Shown piece after piece: positions 1 through 6,675 of a stretch of 6,675 nucleotides of DNA. The stretch comes from Desulfotomaculum sp. Its GTDB lineage: Bacteria > Bacillota > Desulfotomaculia > Desulfotomaculales > Nap2-2B. The stretch is from the NCBI GenBank assembly GCA_003457075.1, contig DMIY01000138.1, positions 1-6,675 on the forward strand. Direction: 5' to 3'. Position 1 is the stretch's first letter, and each line of letters begins with the position of its first letter. A program made the translations under genes and the position numbers. Under the pieces are notes generated by a model. The model made no database searches. It was not told where the DNA came from and worked only from the letters and a program-made list of their open reading frames with translations.

Positions 1-24
1 AGCCAGGATCAAACTCTCCATAAA
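1..24 (-). rRNA. rrs: 16S ribosomal RNA, 5' end only (partial)
   Basis: Read on the minus strand, the first bases of the window give the universal 16S start, TTTAT followed by GGAGAGTTTGATCCTGGCT. This matches the mature 5' end of Bacillus-type 16S rRNA and includes the standard 27F primer site. Only about 24 nt are present and the gene continues beyond the left edge. The mature end is placed at 24 by analogy with B. subtilis, where the RNA begins UUUAU; processing could shift it by a few bases. The complete promoter and leader at 25-374 show this is the start of a normal rRNA operon rather than a stray fragment. Confidence 0.95.
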
Positions 25-109
25 AATTTATGTAAAGCTTAATCTGCTCTTTTATTTTGATGCATTTGACGAGGTTCTTTTTGGCCCCCGGTACCTATAC
101 GCCTTTTCT

Positions 110-129
110 GCCGGTTAATTTTAACCGGC
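110..129 (-). promoter_or_regulatory. Perfect 20-bp palindrome in the rRNA leader
   Basis: The sequence GCCGGTTAA-TT-TTAACCGGC is a perfect inverted repeat with a 9-bp stem and a minimal 2-nt centre; a real RNA loop would open it to about 8 bp. It lies between boxA and the 16S start, about 85 nt upstream of the mature 5' end. On the transcript it is followed by AGAAAAGGCG rather than a U-run, so it is not an intrinsic terminator. A leader processing or folding element is the likeliest role. A protein-binding palindrome cannot be excluded. Confidence 0.6.
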
Positions 130-187
130 GTCTTAAAGCGCATTATGCCCGGTGACCGTTTTCACGCATCCATCTTGCCTTTTGTTC

Positions 188-202
188 AGTTTTCAAGGAG
201 CA
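188..202 (-). promoter_or_regulatory. rRNA boxA antitermination element
   Basis: The minus strand reads TGCTCCTTGAAAACT, followed by GAACAAAAGG. This closely matches the boxA of Bacillus and Clostridia rRNA leaders (TGYTCTTTGAAAACTGAAC). BoxA in the nascent RNA recruits NusB-S10 and the processive rRNA antitermination complex. It lies between the P2 start and the 16S gene, the expected place. Identification rests on the motif and its position. Confidence 0.85.
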
Positions 203-205
203 TAC

Positions 206-230
206 TTGCGATGTAAATTTCACATCGCAA
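206..230 (-). promoter_or_regulatory. 9-bp perfect inverted repeat at the P2 start site
   Basis: TTGCGATGT and ACATCGCAA form a perfect 9-bp inverted repeat around a 7-nt centre. The predicted P2 start lies at about 228-230, so a P2 transcript would begin with this hairpin almost at its 5' end and boxA would follow immediately. A P1 transcript would carry it internally. It could protect the 5' end, help present boxA, or serve as a DNA operator at +1. The repeat is certain; the role is inference. Confidence 0.6.
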
Positions 231-235
231 TTCTT

Positions 236-264
236 ATGATACTCTAAAACTTTTCTCCTGTCAA
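236..264 (-). promoter_or_regulatory. rRNA operon promoter P2
   Basis: On the minus strand, a consensus -35 TTGACA (264-259) is followed by exactly 17 bp and then TATCAT (241-236), five of six matches to the sigma-A -10. A G occurs 8 nt after the -10, consistent with GTP-initiated rRNA promoters of Firmicutes, though the exact start is not known. It is the gene-proximal member of a tandem pair whose -35 boxes are 85 bp apart, similar to B. subtilis rrn P1/P2. Confidence 0.85.
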
Positions 265-320
265 GGAGTTTCTGCTGCTCTCCGGAAATTTTCATACTTC
301 CTTGGACGACAGCAATATTT

Positions 321-374
321 ATGGTATCACTTCTTATTTTTGTTGTCAACCACTTTTTTTAAATTTTTTTCACA
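321..374 (-). promoter_or_regulatory. rRNA operon promoter P1 with A/T-rich UP-like element
   Basis: The minus strand has TTGACA (349-344), a 17-bp spacer and TACCAT (326-321), the -10 being preceded by TGA and so forming an extended TGn -10. Immediately upstream, 350-374 is almost pure A/T with two A-tracts, AAAAAAA and AAAAAAA around TTT, as in UP elements bound by the RNA polymerase alpha subunits. A G lies 8 nt after the -10, as in P2. The UP tract begins directly after the lysS stop codon. The whole 25-374 stretch between lysS and 16S is promoter and leader; I see no protein gene in it. Confidence 0.85.
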
Positions 375-2449
<2,075 letters not shown>

Positions 2450-2539
2450 CAAGTTCTTCTCCCTGTATCCATGCTTTTTGTCACAATACATGCTTACCTG
2501 ACTATTTTATGCCAGATCCAAAACCCATAAACCAGATCG

Positions 2540-2580
2540 AAAGCACTGCTTTATCCCGTTTTTTTGCTTCGCAGTGCCTC
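2540..2580 (-). promoter_or_regulatory. Hairpin in the greA 5' leader, with an alternative pairing
   Basis: In the greA leader RNA, GAGGCACTGC (2580-2571) pairs with GCAGTGCTTT (2549-2540) to give a 10-bp stem with two G-U pairs and a 21-nt loop. The last part, GTGCTTT (2546-2540), can instead pair over 7 bp with AAAGCAC (2590-2584) at the very start of the transcript, so the two folds exclude each other. No U-run follows, so it is not a simple terminator. The G-U pairs occur only on the minus-strand RNA, which supports an RNA element. No riboswitch family is recognised. Confidence 0.5.
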
Positions 2581-2597
2581 AAGGTGCTTTTTCACAC

Positions 2598-2626
2598 ATT
2601 ATAAGAAGCGCTCCCACCTTTGTCAA
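2598..2626 (-). promoter_or_regulatory. Perfect consensus sigma-A promoter for greA-lysS
   Basis: The minus strand reads TTGACA (2626-2621), 17 bp, TATAAT (2603-2598): all 12 positions match consensus with optimal spacing. Initiation is predicted near 2591, leaving a leader of about 140 nt before the greA start at 2449. It lies in the 250-bp gap between dusB and greA, so greA-lysS can be transcribed separately from the upstream cofactor operon. I see no convincing terminator after dusB, so read-through may add to it. Confidence 0.9.
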
Positions 2627-2699
2627 GATAAACCTTAACCTTTTGACATAGCCGTTTTACTGAATACTTACATCCGCTAAAACGTGCCGCCTGATCTGT

Positions 2700-3647
2700 T
2701 TAAAAAGTAAGCATCTGATGCAATTCCTTTATAGTTGCCGCCTGGTTTATTTTTTGCCGCATTCTGGCAGCGCCAGGCAAACCCTTGATATACCAGGCAG
2801 CGTGTTTACGCATTTCTAACAGCGCAAGACTTTCGCCCTTGGTTTCAACCAACAGATCCAGGTGCCTTCGAGCTACGCTCAACTTTTCTTGAAGCGCAGG
2901 CGGAGGAAGAAGTTCCCCCGTAGCCAGATAATGAACAGTCTGCGCAAAAATCCAGGGATTACCCATTGCTGCGCGGCCAATCATTACCGCATCACAGGCT
3001 GTTTCCTCCATCATCCGCTTTGCATCAACCGGTATCCTGATATCTCCATTGCCAACAACAGGAATCTTCAAAGCTGTTTTAACAGCCCTAATGATGTCCC
3101 AATCCGCCTGTTCCCCATAAAACTGAGAACGAAGCCGCCCATGTATGGTTACTGCCGCTGCACCGGCAGCCTCTGTCAAAAGAGCCACTTCCACAGCATT
3201 AACCGAGTTTTCGTCCCATCCTTTACGCATTTTAACCGTCACCGGTACTCTTACCCGGGAAACCACCTCCCGAACAATACGGGCAGCCAGCTCAGGGGTT
3301 TTCATCAGTGCCGCCCCTTCCCCATTACGCACAATCTTGGGAGTAGGGCAGCCCATATTAATATCAATTATATCTGCACCTATTCTTTCAACAATCACGG
3401 CTGCTCTGGCCATGTTTTCCGGGTTCGAACCAAAAATTTGCACGCTTAAAGGCCCTGGTTCACTGGTGTGATTTAAAATAGTAAAAGTACGCGGGTTATT
3501 ATATAAAAGAGCCTGGTCGCTTGCCATTTCGGTGCACGCCAGGCTACATTGAAATTCCCTGGCCAAAATCCTGTAGGCCCGGTCGCTAACTCCAGCCATA
3601 GGAGCGGCTATTACCGGGTTAAATAGTTTAACATTACCAATCCGCAT
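2700..3647 (-). CDS. dusB: tRNA-dihydrouridine synthase (DusB/NifR3 type)
   Basis: Dus enzymes use FMN and NADPH to reduce specific uridines in the tRNA D-loop to dihydrouridine. The 315-residue product starts with the flavin-binding barrel (PVIAAPMAGVSDRAYR, about 11-26). It carries the catalytic cysteine in NMGCPTPKI (C100), then K139 in VTVKMRKGW, H169 in TIHGR, GNGDI at 199-203 and IGRAAMGNPW at 223-232. The C-terminal helical tRNA-binding domain includes KHAAWYIKG (281-289). The frame is open upstream to 3746, overlapping coaX, but the ATG at 3647 fits the family N-terminus (MRIGNVKLFNPVIAAPMAG) and has GGAG 8 nt upstream. It starts 19 bp after the coaX stop, so it is probably cotranscribed. 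The subfamily name rests on the NifR3-like sequence and Firmicutes context; exact target uridines cannot be read from sequence. Confidence 0.95.
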   Translation of the reverse strand: MRIGNVKLFNPVIAAPMAGVSDRAYRILAREFQCSLACTEMASDQALLYNNPRTFTILNHTSEPGPLSVQIFGSNPENMARAAVIVERIGADIIDINMGCPTPKIVRNGEGAALMKTPELAARIVREVVSRVRVPVTVKMRKGWDENSVNAVEVALLTEAAGAAAVTIHGRLRSQFYGEQADWDIIRAVKTALKIPVVGNGDIRIPVDAKRMMEETACDAVMIGRAAMGNPWIFAQTVHYLATGELLPPPALQEKLSVARRHLDLLVETKGESLALLEMRKHAAWYIKGLPGAARMRQKINQAATIKELHQMLTF

Positions 3648-3666
3648 CTTCGTCTCCAATTGGGTC

Positions 3667-4431
3667 TTACCGGTTACGTTCATAAACAATGCGCAGCCCG
3701 GCAAGGGTAAGCAACAGGTCCACCCGGTCAATGGTACTGGACTCACGGGCGATTAACTCAGCCAACCCTCCAGTAGCAAGCACGAAGGCATTACCCCCCA
3801 ATTCCTTCTTCATCCGCCGGACAATCTCATCCACCTGACCGGCAAAGCCGTAAATAATACCAGATTGAATACTTTGCACCGTATTTTTACCAATTACTGA
3901 AGGAGGCCGGACAAACTCCACCCGCGGCAGCTTGGCTGCCTGGATAAATAGAGCCTCTGTCGAAATACCAATTCCCGGCGTAATCGCTCCTCCTAAATAT
4001 TCTCCTTTGGCAGAAATGGCGCAGAAGGTTGTGGCCGTTCCAAAATCCACAATAACCAGCGGCCCGCCATAAAGTTCATAACCGGCTACAGCATTGACAA
4101 TCCGGTCGGCGCCTACCTCCCGCGGGTTGTCATATCTTATGGCCAGCCCCGTTTTGATACCAGGTCCCACAACCAGGGGAACGGCGCCAAAATATTTCTG
4201 CGTCATCTGTTCGAGAGAAAACATCAGCGGTGGCACTACCGAGGAAACAACCACGTCCTTGATTGCATCCATTGCAATCCCCGCAAAATTAAGTAAATTC
4301 CGCAGCAGCATTCCATATTCATCAGCAGTCCGGTAAGGAAGCGTAGAAAGCCGCCAGTGTTTAAGAAGTTCCTTTTCTTTGTATACCCCGAGTACAATAT
4401 TTGTGTTCCCAACGTCAAAAACAAGAAGCAT
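3667..4431 (-). CDS. coaX: Type III pantothenate kinase
   Basis: CoaX phosphorylates pantothenate with ATP, the first step of coenzyme A synthesis, and needs a monovalent cation. The 254-residue product has all family signatures of the ASKHA fold. These are the phosphate-binding DVGNTN at residues 6-11, GADRIVN at 107-113 with catalytic-base D109, DFGTATT at 129-135, and GGAITPGI at 147-154. The adenosine-side block [10 protein letters not shown] is at 183-192. Length is normal for the family. The ATG at 4431 lies 7 bp after the birA stop and uses a perfect AGGAGGT located in the last codons of birA, which implies cotranscription and probably translational coupling. A birA-coaX pair is common in Clostridia and Peptococcaceae. 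Confidence 0.97.
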   Translation of the reverse strand: MLLVFDVGNTNIVLGVYKEKELLKHWRLSTLPYRTADEYGMLLRNLLNFAGIAMDAIKDVVVSSVVPPLMFSLEQMTQKYFGAVPLVVGPGIKTGLAIRYDNPREVGADRIVNAVAGYELYGGPLVIVDFGTATTFCAISAKGEYLGGAITPGIGISTEALFIQAAKLPRVEFVRPPSVIGKNTVQSIQSGIIYGFAGQVDEIVRRMKKELGGNAFVLATGGLAELIARESSTIDRVDLLLTLAGLRIVYERNR

Positions 4432-4438
4432 GATGGCT

Positions 4439-5404
4439 CTACCTCCTCAAGGACACTTCGCCCGCCACCAACCGTCTTAAGCTGCCGTCCGCCAGGCGCA
4501 ATACCAGGTTGCCATTTTCATCCACATCCTCAGCCCATCCCTCTACGACATCCTTCATACCGCTTACTCCGACCCTGCGATGAAGCATCACACACATTTC
4601 TTTCCACGCCTCCCGGATCGGTGCAAACCCATGTTTCAACCACACTTTATAGAATTGCTCTATTTCTTTTAACACCACCTGGAGCAATTTAACCCGCGAA
4701 ACAGACTGGCCGGAATAAATTTTCAAGGAAGTAGCCACATCCCTGATTTCCTCAGGGAAATCCTCTACATTAACATTAATCCCCATCCCTATCACCAGAT
4801 AATTTACCCGTTCCATTTCAGCGTTCATTTCCGCAAGAATACCACAAACCTTTTTGCCCTCCAGCAAAAGATCATTAGGCCATTTTATCCCTGCCTTAAT
4901 CCCTGCCACTCCCTGGATCGCACGGGCAACCGCCACCGCACTGAGCATCGTTAAAGGAGGCGCATCCACAGGGTTAACCGGGGGATAAAGAATAACAGAA
5001 CACCATATCCCTTTCCCATAAGGAGAAAACCACCCGCGTCCCAGCCGGCCCCGGCCACCTGTTTGCTCCTCGGCTACTACCAGTGAACCATCCGGAGAAC
5101 CACGACCAGCCAGATCCCCGGCTATTTCGTTTGTGGAGGCCGTCCGTTCATAATAATAGACCTGCCGGCCAACGAAATCCGTCTTCAAACCATAGTTAAT
5201 TTCTTCGGGATATAAGCGGTCCGGCGCTTTTAACAACTGGTAACCCACATGGGGCAGGGCAGCAATACCATACCCTTTAGCACGCAGGGTCTGAACATGC
5301 TTCCAGATAGCCGTGCGGGAAATTCCCAGGTTCCTGCAGATAAGCTCGCCCGAGACGAATTCCGGATAGAATTTTTTTAACAAATACAAAACCTGTTCCT
5401 TCAT
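4439..5404 (-). CDS. birA: Biotin-protein ligase with DNA-binding domain (BirA)
   Basis: BirA forms biotinyl-AMP and attaches biotin to carboxyl-carrier proteins; two-domain versions also repress biotin genes. The 321-residue product is the two-domain type. An N-terminal winged helix-turn-helix spans about residues 1-60 ([20 protein letters not shown]). The catalytic domain contains the biotinyl-AMP loop [10 protein letters not shown] at 116-125, KWPNDL at 174-179, the adjacent CGILAE at 187-192 and GMGINVN at 206-212. An SH3-like C-terminal domain ends with [16 protein letters not shown]. It starts 14 bp after the cobO stop, with a modest AAGG upstream of the ATG. Because the DNA-binding domain is intact it may act as a repressor, but I see no BirA-type TTGTTAAC inverted operator in this window, so its targets probably lie elsewhere. 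Confidence 0.96.
   Translation of the reverse strand: MKEQVLYLLKKFYPEFVSGELICRNLGISRTAIWKHVQTLRAKGYGIAALPHVGYQLLKAPDRLYPEEINYGLKTDFVGRQVYYYERTASTNEIAGDLAGRGSPDGSLVVAEEQTGGRGRLGRGWFSPYGKGIWCSVILYPPVNPVDAPPLTMLSAVAVARAIQGVAGIKAGIKWPNDLLLEGKKVCGILAEMNAEMERVNYLVIGMGINVNVEDFPEEIRDVATSLKIYSGQSVSRVKLLQVVLKEIEQFYKVWLKHGFAPIREAWKEMCVMLHRRVGVSGMKDVVEGWAEDVDENGNLVLRLADGSLRRLVAGEVSLRR
4441..4447 (-). promoter_or_regulatory. Ribosome binding site of coaX inside the birA 3' end
   Basis: The perfect Shine-Dalgarno AGGAGGT is formed by the last two arginine codons of birA (AGG AGG) and the first base of its TAG stop. It sits about 9-10 nt before the coaX ATG at 4431. A ribosome finishing birA would cover this site, so the two genes are probably translationally coupled. 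Confidence 0.85.
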
Positions 5405-5418
5405 AATAAATCAAAACC

Positions 5419-6012
5419 TTACCGCTCAATACCCTCCCGGGCCAAAACACCTTTCTGGTAATAATGTTTAACCTCTACCATTTCCGTTACCAGATCCGCC
5501 GCCTCAATAACTTCGGGCGGCGCATATCTCCCCGTAAATACTACTTCTACAGCTTCAGGCTTAGACTTAATTATATCCAATATTTCTTCCACTATAATCA
5601 AATTATAATAATGAGCGGTATTAATCTCATCAAAAACCACAATATCGTACATGCCCGAGAACATGGCCTTCTTTGCTTTCTCCAGACCGGCGCGGGCCAT
5701 CTTTACATCTTCTTCCCGGGGAGGATTTTTCACGTGAATAAAGGCGTCTTTCCCATATTGCTCGATGGTAATATAAGGGGTAACCATTTGGGCCGATTTT
5801 AATTCGCTGTAGTACATTCCTTTCATAAATTGCCCGATATACGTTTTTAATCCACTCCCCATGGCACGAAAAGCCAACCCCAGAGCAGCGGTAGTTTTAC
5901 CTTTACTATTCCCTGTATAAACCTGGACATATCCTTTTTCCAGCTTTGGTAAAGTCATTTTAACTGCCCGGCCTTTTGCCGCTACGGCAACGGTTTTAAG
6001 CCGGGTCTTCAT
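5419..6012 (-). CDS. cobO: Corrinoid adenosyltransferase (CobO/BtuR family)
   Basis: This family transfers the adenosyl group of ATP to cobalt(I) corrinoids, making adenosylcobalamin or its precursor for synthesis or salvage. The 197-residue frame has a P-loop GNSKGKTTAALG at residues 34-45, preceded by KGYVQVYT. FRAMGSGLKTYIGQFMKG follows, then the Walker-B-like IVVFDEIN at 124-131 and the C-terminal FTGRYAPPEVIEAADLVTEM at 160-179, all typical of CobO. The start is uncertain. The ATG at 6012 has GGAG directly abutting it, too close for a normal site. The ATG at 5958 (codon 19) fits the family N-terminus better (MTLPKLEKGYVQVYTG, 179 residues) but lacks a clear site. There is no other ATG, GTG or TTG between them, and a stop lies just upstream of 6012. 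It heads the cluster, 14 bp before birA. No cobalamin riboswitch is visible upstream. Confidence 0.93.
   Translation of the reverse strand: MKTRLKTVAVAAKGRAVKMTLPKLEKGYVQVYTGNSKGKTTAALGLAFRAMGSGLKTYIGQFMKGMYYSELKSAQMVTPYITIEQYGKDAFIHVKNPPREEDVKMARAGLEKAKKAMFSGMYDIVVFDEINTAHYYNLIIVEEILDIIKSKPEAVEVVFTGRYAPPEVIEAADLVTEMVEVKHYYQKGVLAREGIER
5968..6004 (-). promoter_or_regulatory. Nested inverted repeat between the two candidate cobO starts
   Basis: An inner perfect hairpin, TTGCCG-TAG-CGGCAA on the minus strand (5990-5976), is flanked by an outer pairing of CCGGCTT (6004-5998) with AAGGCCGG (5975-5968), which has one bulged base. If translation starts at 5958, this is a leader hairpin ending about 10 nt before the start codon. 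If it starts at 6012, it lies within the first codons. There is no U-run, so it is not a terminator. Confidence 0.4.
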
Positions 6013-6150
6013 CTCCTTTCAAAACTTAAACTTATCCCTTGACTTAAATATTGATTCCCCTTCCGTCTTTAAAAGTCCTGCTAAACAAAAAAACAGATTT
6101 AAAGAAGATCATCCCGTTCCAAAGGTCTTTTCCGGCCTGGTTTTTGATAC

Positions 6151-6179
6151 TTGCAAAGTCGGATTGAATGTGCTAACAT
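6151..6179 (+). promoter_or_regulatory. Possible promoter of the 6S RNA gene
   Basis: TTGCAA (6151-6156), a 17-bp spacer and TAACAT (6174-6179) form a plausible sigma-A promoter; the TGC before the -10 makes it an extended TGn type. The start would be near 6186, about 28 nt before the first base of the 6S closing stem, so 5' trimming would be needed. Alternatives are CATAAT (6177-6182) and TAAAAT (6193-6198), the latter formed at the junction of the 16-bp duplication; both lack a good -35 at normal spacing. Confidence 0.4.
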
Positions 6180-6206
6180 AATAAACACAAGGTAAAATAA
6201 ACACAA
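6178..6206 (-). promoter_or_regulatory. Possible promoter of the cobO-birA-coaX-dusB operon
   Basis: On the minus strand TTGTGT (6206-6201), 17 bp and TATTAT (6183-6178) give a five-of-six -10 with a weak -35. It faces away from the 6S RNA and overlaps the candidate 6S promoter by 2 bp. Its -35 lies in the second copy of the 16-bp duplication. It is the best minus-strand candidate I can find in the 200-bp gap, but the -35 is poor. Confidence 0.35.
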
Positions 6207-6212
6207 GGTAAA
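6180..6212 (+). repeat. Exact 16-bp tandem duplication
   Basis: ATAAACACAAGGTAAA occurs twice with no spacer (6181-6196 and 6197-6212), and one further base on the left (6180) keeps the same period. It sits directly upstream of the 6S RNA closing stem and inside the presumed divergent promoter region. Perfect identity suggests a recent slippage event or a pair of protein-binding sites. Confidence 0.9.
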
Positions 6213-6213
6213 T

Positions 6214-6393
6214 ACCCTGCTATGTGCGTGGTTGCCCTGAAGTTTTGATCCAATATAGAAAAAGGGAGCCCGGCCTCTGGTTGTAGCTTGCATGCCCCTT
6301 CAAGGGGACACAAAAAGCATCCAGGGTGGCACCCACCTGTTGAAAACGGGTTCAAGAAAACTTGGGGAGGTCACGGCATAAGTGGGGTTTTTT
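6214..6393 (+). ncRNA. ssrS: 6S RNA
   Basis: 6S RNA mimics an open promoter and binds the housekeeping RNA polymerase holoenzyme, restraining transcription in slow growth. About 180 nt fold as a rod typical of the family. The closing stem pairs ACCCTGCTATG (6214-6224) with CATAAGTGGGGT (6377-6388). CGTG (6227-6230) pairs with CACG (6372-6375), and AAGTTTT (6240-6246) pairs perfectly with AAAACTT (6357-6363). A large bubble follows, with 6247-6265 on the 5' side. Then GAGCCCG (6266-6272) pairs with CGGGTTC (6347-6353), CTCTGG (6275-6280) with CCAGGG (6321-6326), and there is an apical CCCC-GGGG hairpin (6295-6307). The blocks GGTTGTAGCTTGCATGC and GGGTTCAAG resemble the E. coli RNA (GGUUGGUGAGCAUGC, GGGUUCAAGGGUUACAGCC). 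G-U pairs in the closing stem fit only the plus strand. It is transcribed divergently from cobO. Ends are approximate. Confidence 0.87.
6377..6393 (+). terminator. 3' arm of closing stem plus U-run ending the 6S RNA
   Basis: The 3' arm of the 6S closing stem (6377-6388) runs directly into TTTTTT (6388-6393). The 11-bp closing stem, with one bulged A, therefore also supplies the hairpin for intrinsic termination. There is no other terminator before the right edge. Confidence 0.7.
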
Positions 6394-6570
6394 ATTGACA
6401 CTACCATGCTCAAAGCATTGTAACTACTTAGGTTCATAGGGGCAAATGCCTGTATGTATAAGGAAGAGGAGTACACAATTGTTTTCTTTACTTAAAATTA
6501 CGGATGTTTTTCAGGATTCTTAAGAGCGGCAGTGGCAATTCTTCTATTTAGGAAAGGAGAGGGAATCTTT

Positions 6571-6651
6571 GGGAATGTAAATTATTTTGTGTAAATGATT
6601 ATCTCCTTTTGTGATTATTTTAACCATCTACACAAAACTTTCTACGTTCTC
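6571..6651. mobile_element. Paired terminal-inverted-repeat-like ends (possible IS relic or MITE)
   Basis: The 27 bp at 6571-6597, beginning GGGAATGTAAATT, and the reverse complement of 6625-6651, beginning GAGAACGTAGAAA, agree at 20 of 27 positions. The inner 13 bp agree at 12 (TTTTGTGTAAATG against TTTTGTGTAGATG). A 27-bp A/T-rich centre separates them. The TTTTGTGTAAATG motif resembles the ends I associate with IS256-family elements in Firmicutes, but this is memory, not a search. No transposase frame and no flanking target duplication are visible. It could equally be two ends of separate elements or an ordinary RNA hairpin. The stretch 6394-6570 before it holds nothing I can identify. Confidence 0.4.
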
Positions 6652-6675
6652 AAAATGATATTTCAAGACCTGACC

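Noticed and set aside
2450..2491. Upstream in-frame ATG for greA giving 14 extra residues
   Set aside because: No ribosome binding site precedes 2491, whereas 2449 has AGGGAGAAG and matches the usual GreA N-terminus and length.
2643..2648. TTGACA on the plus strand between dusB and greA
   Set aside because: No -10 at a usable distance and no plus-strand gene follows; the ORFs on that strand are shadows of dusB.
2652..2683. CGTTTTA...TAAAACG inverted repeat after dusB, considered as a terminator
   Set aside because: The stem is only 7 A/T-rich bp with an 18-nt loop and has no U-run on the minus strand.
6323..6334. T-box riboswitch-like core AGGGTGGCACCC on the plus strand before a U-run
   Set aside because: The match to the T-box AGGGTGGNACCGCG breaks after ACC, there is no stem I with an AGTA/specifier arrangement, and no aminoacyl-tRNA or amino-acid gene lies downstream. 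The whole stretch is better explained by 6S RNA folding.
6099..6355. Minus-strand open frames of 60-64 codons at 6099-6293 and 6173-6355
   Set aside because: They run antisense through the 6S RNA and the tandem repeat, have no ribosome binding site or recognisable domain, and their Leu/Phe-rich stretch comes from the duplicated A/T-rich repeat.
6395..6400. Consensus -35 TTGACA on the plus strand just after the 6S terminator
   Set aside because: No acceptable -10 lies 16-18 bp downstream (TTGTAA at 17 bp) and there is no gene after it in the window.
6391..6405. TTTATTGACACTACC, resembling an insertion-sequence end
   Set aside because: Its orientation would place the element over the intact 6S RNA, and no partner repeat is visible, so chance similarity is more likely.
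6479..6523. 14-codon frame starting TTG after AGGAAGAGGAG
   Set aside because: It has a good ribosome binding site but is too short and has no recognisable product; it could be a decayed gene start, but nothing supports that.
6628..6675. Minus-strand frame open from the right edge to a TAG at 6628 (15 residues, GQVLKYHFENVESFV)
   Set aside because: Too short to judge as the C-terminus of a gene, and it overlaps the inverted repeat; I could not match it to a transposase tail.

Overview
The window reads as a stable housekeeping segment of a Firmicutes (Bacillota) chromosome, most like the Peptococcaceae/Desulfotomaculales lineage (Desulfotomaculum, Pelotomaculum and relatives). The reasons are the gene order birA-coaX-dus-greA-lysS-16S rRNA, the Bacillus/Clostridia-type boxA in the rRNA leader, near-consensus sigma-A promoters and strong AGGAGG-type ribosome binding sites. 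The genus assignment is inference from gene order and remembered relatives, not from a search.

Layout. Every protein gene lies on the minus strand, so the biological order runs from high to low coordinates. At the right end, 6571-6651 holds a pair of imperfect terminal-inverted-repeat-like sequences resembling a relic of an insertion element. Next comes a gene pointing the other way: a 6S RNA (ssrS, plus strand, about 6214-6393), recognised by conserved blocks and a foldable rod structure and ending in its own terminator. The 200-bp gap between 6S RNA and the first protein gene carries an exact 16-bp tandem duplication and plausible overlapping divergent promoters.

Reading leftward, a tight cluster follows: cobO (corrinoid adenosyltransferase), birA (biotin ligase/repressor) and coaX (type III pantothenate kinase), which act on three cofactors, and then dusB (tRNA-dihydrouridine synthase). 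Gaps within it are 7-19 bp. After a 250-bp gap, a perfect TTGACA-17-TATAAT promoter drives greA (transcript cleavage factor) and lysS (lysyl-tRNA synthetase) through a leader of about 140 nt containing a 10-bp hairpin.

Only 25 bp after the lysS stop, and with no visible terminator, the rRNA operon control region begins. It has an A/T-rich UP-like tract, tandem promoters P1 and P2 (each TTGACA with a 17-bp spacer), a hairpin at the predicted P2 start, boxA, a 20-bp palindrome, and then the first 24 nt of 16S rRNA running off the left edge.

How it fits together: the window combines translation (16S, LysS, Dus), transcription control (GreA, 6S RNA) and cofactor supply (adenosylcobalamin, biotinylation, CoA). 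I see no defence system, prophage, CRISPR array or complete mobile element, and no protein of unknown family. The points of interest are regulatory: the 6S RNA, the duplicated divergent promoter region, the greA leader and the lysS-rrn junction.
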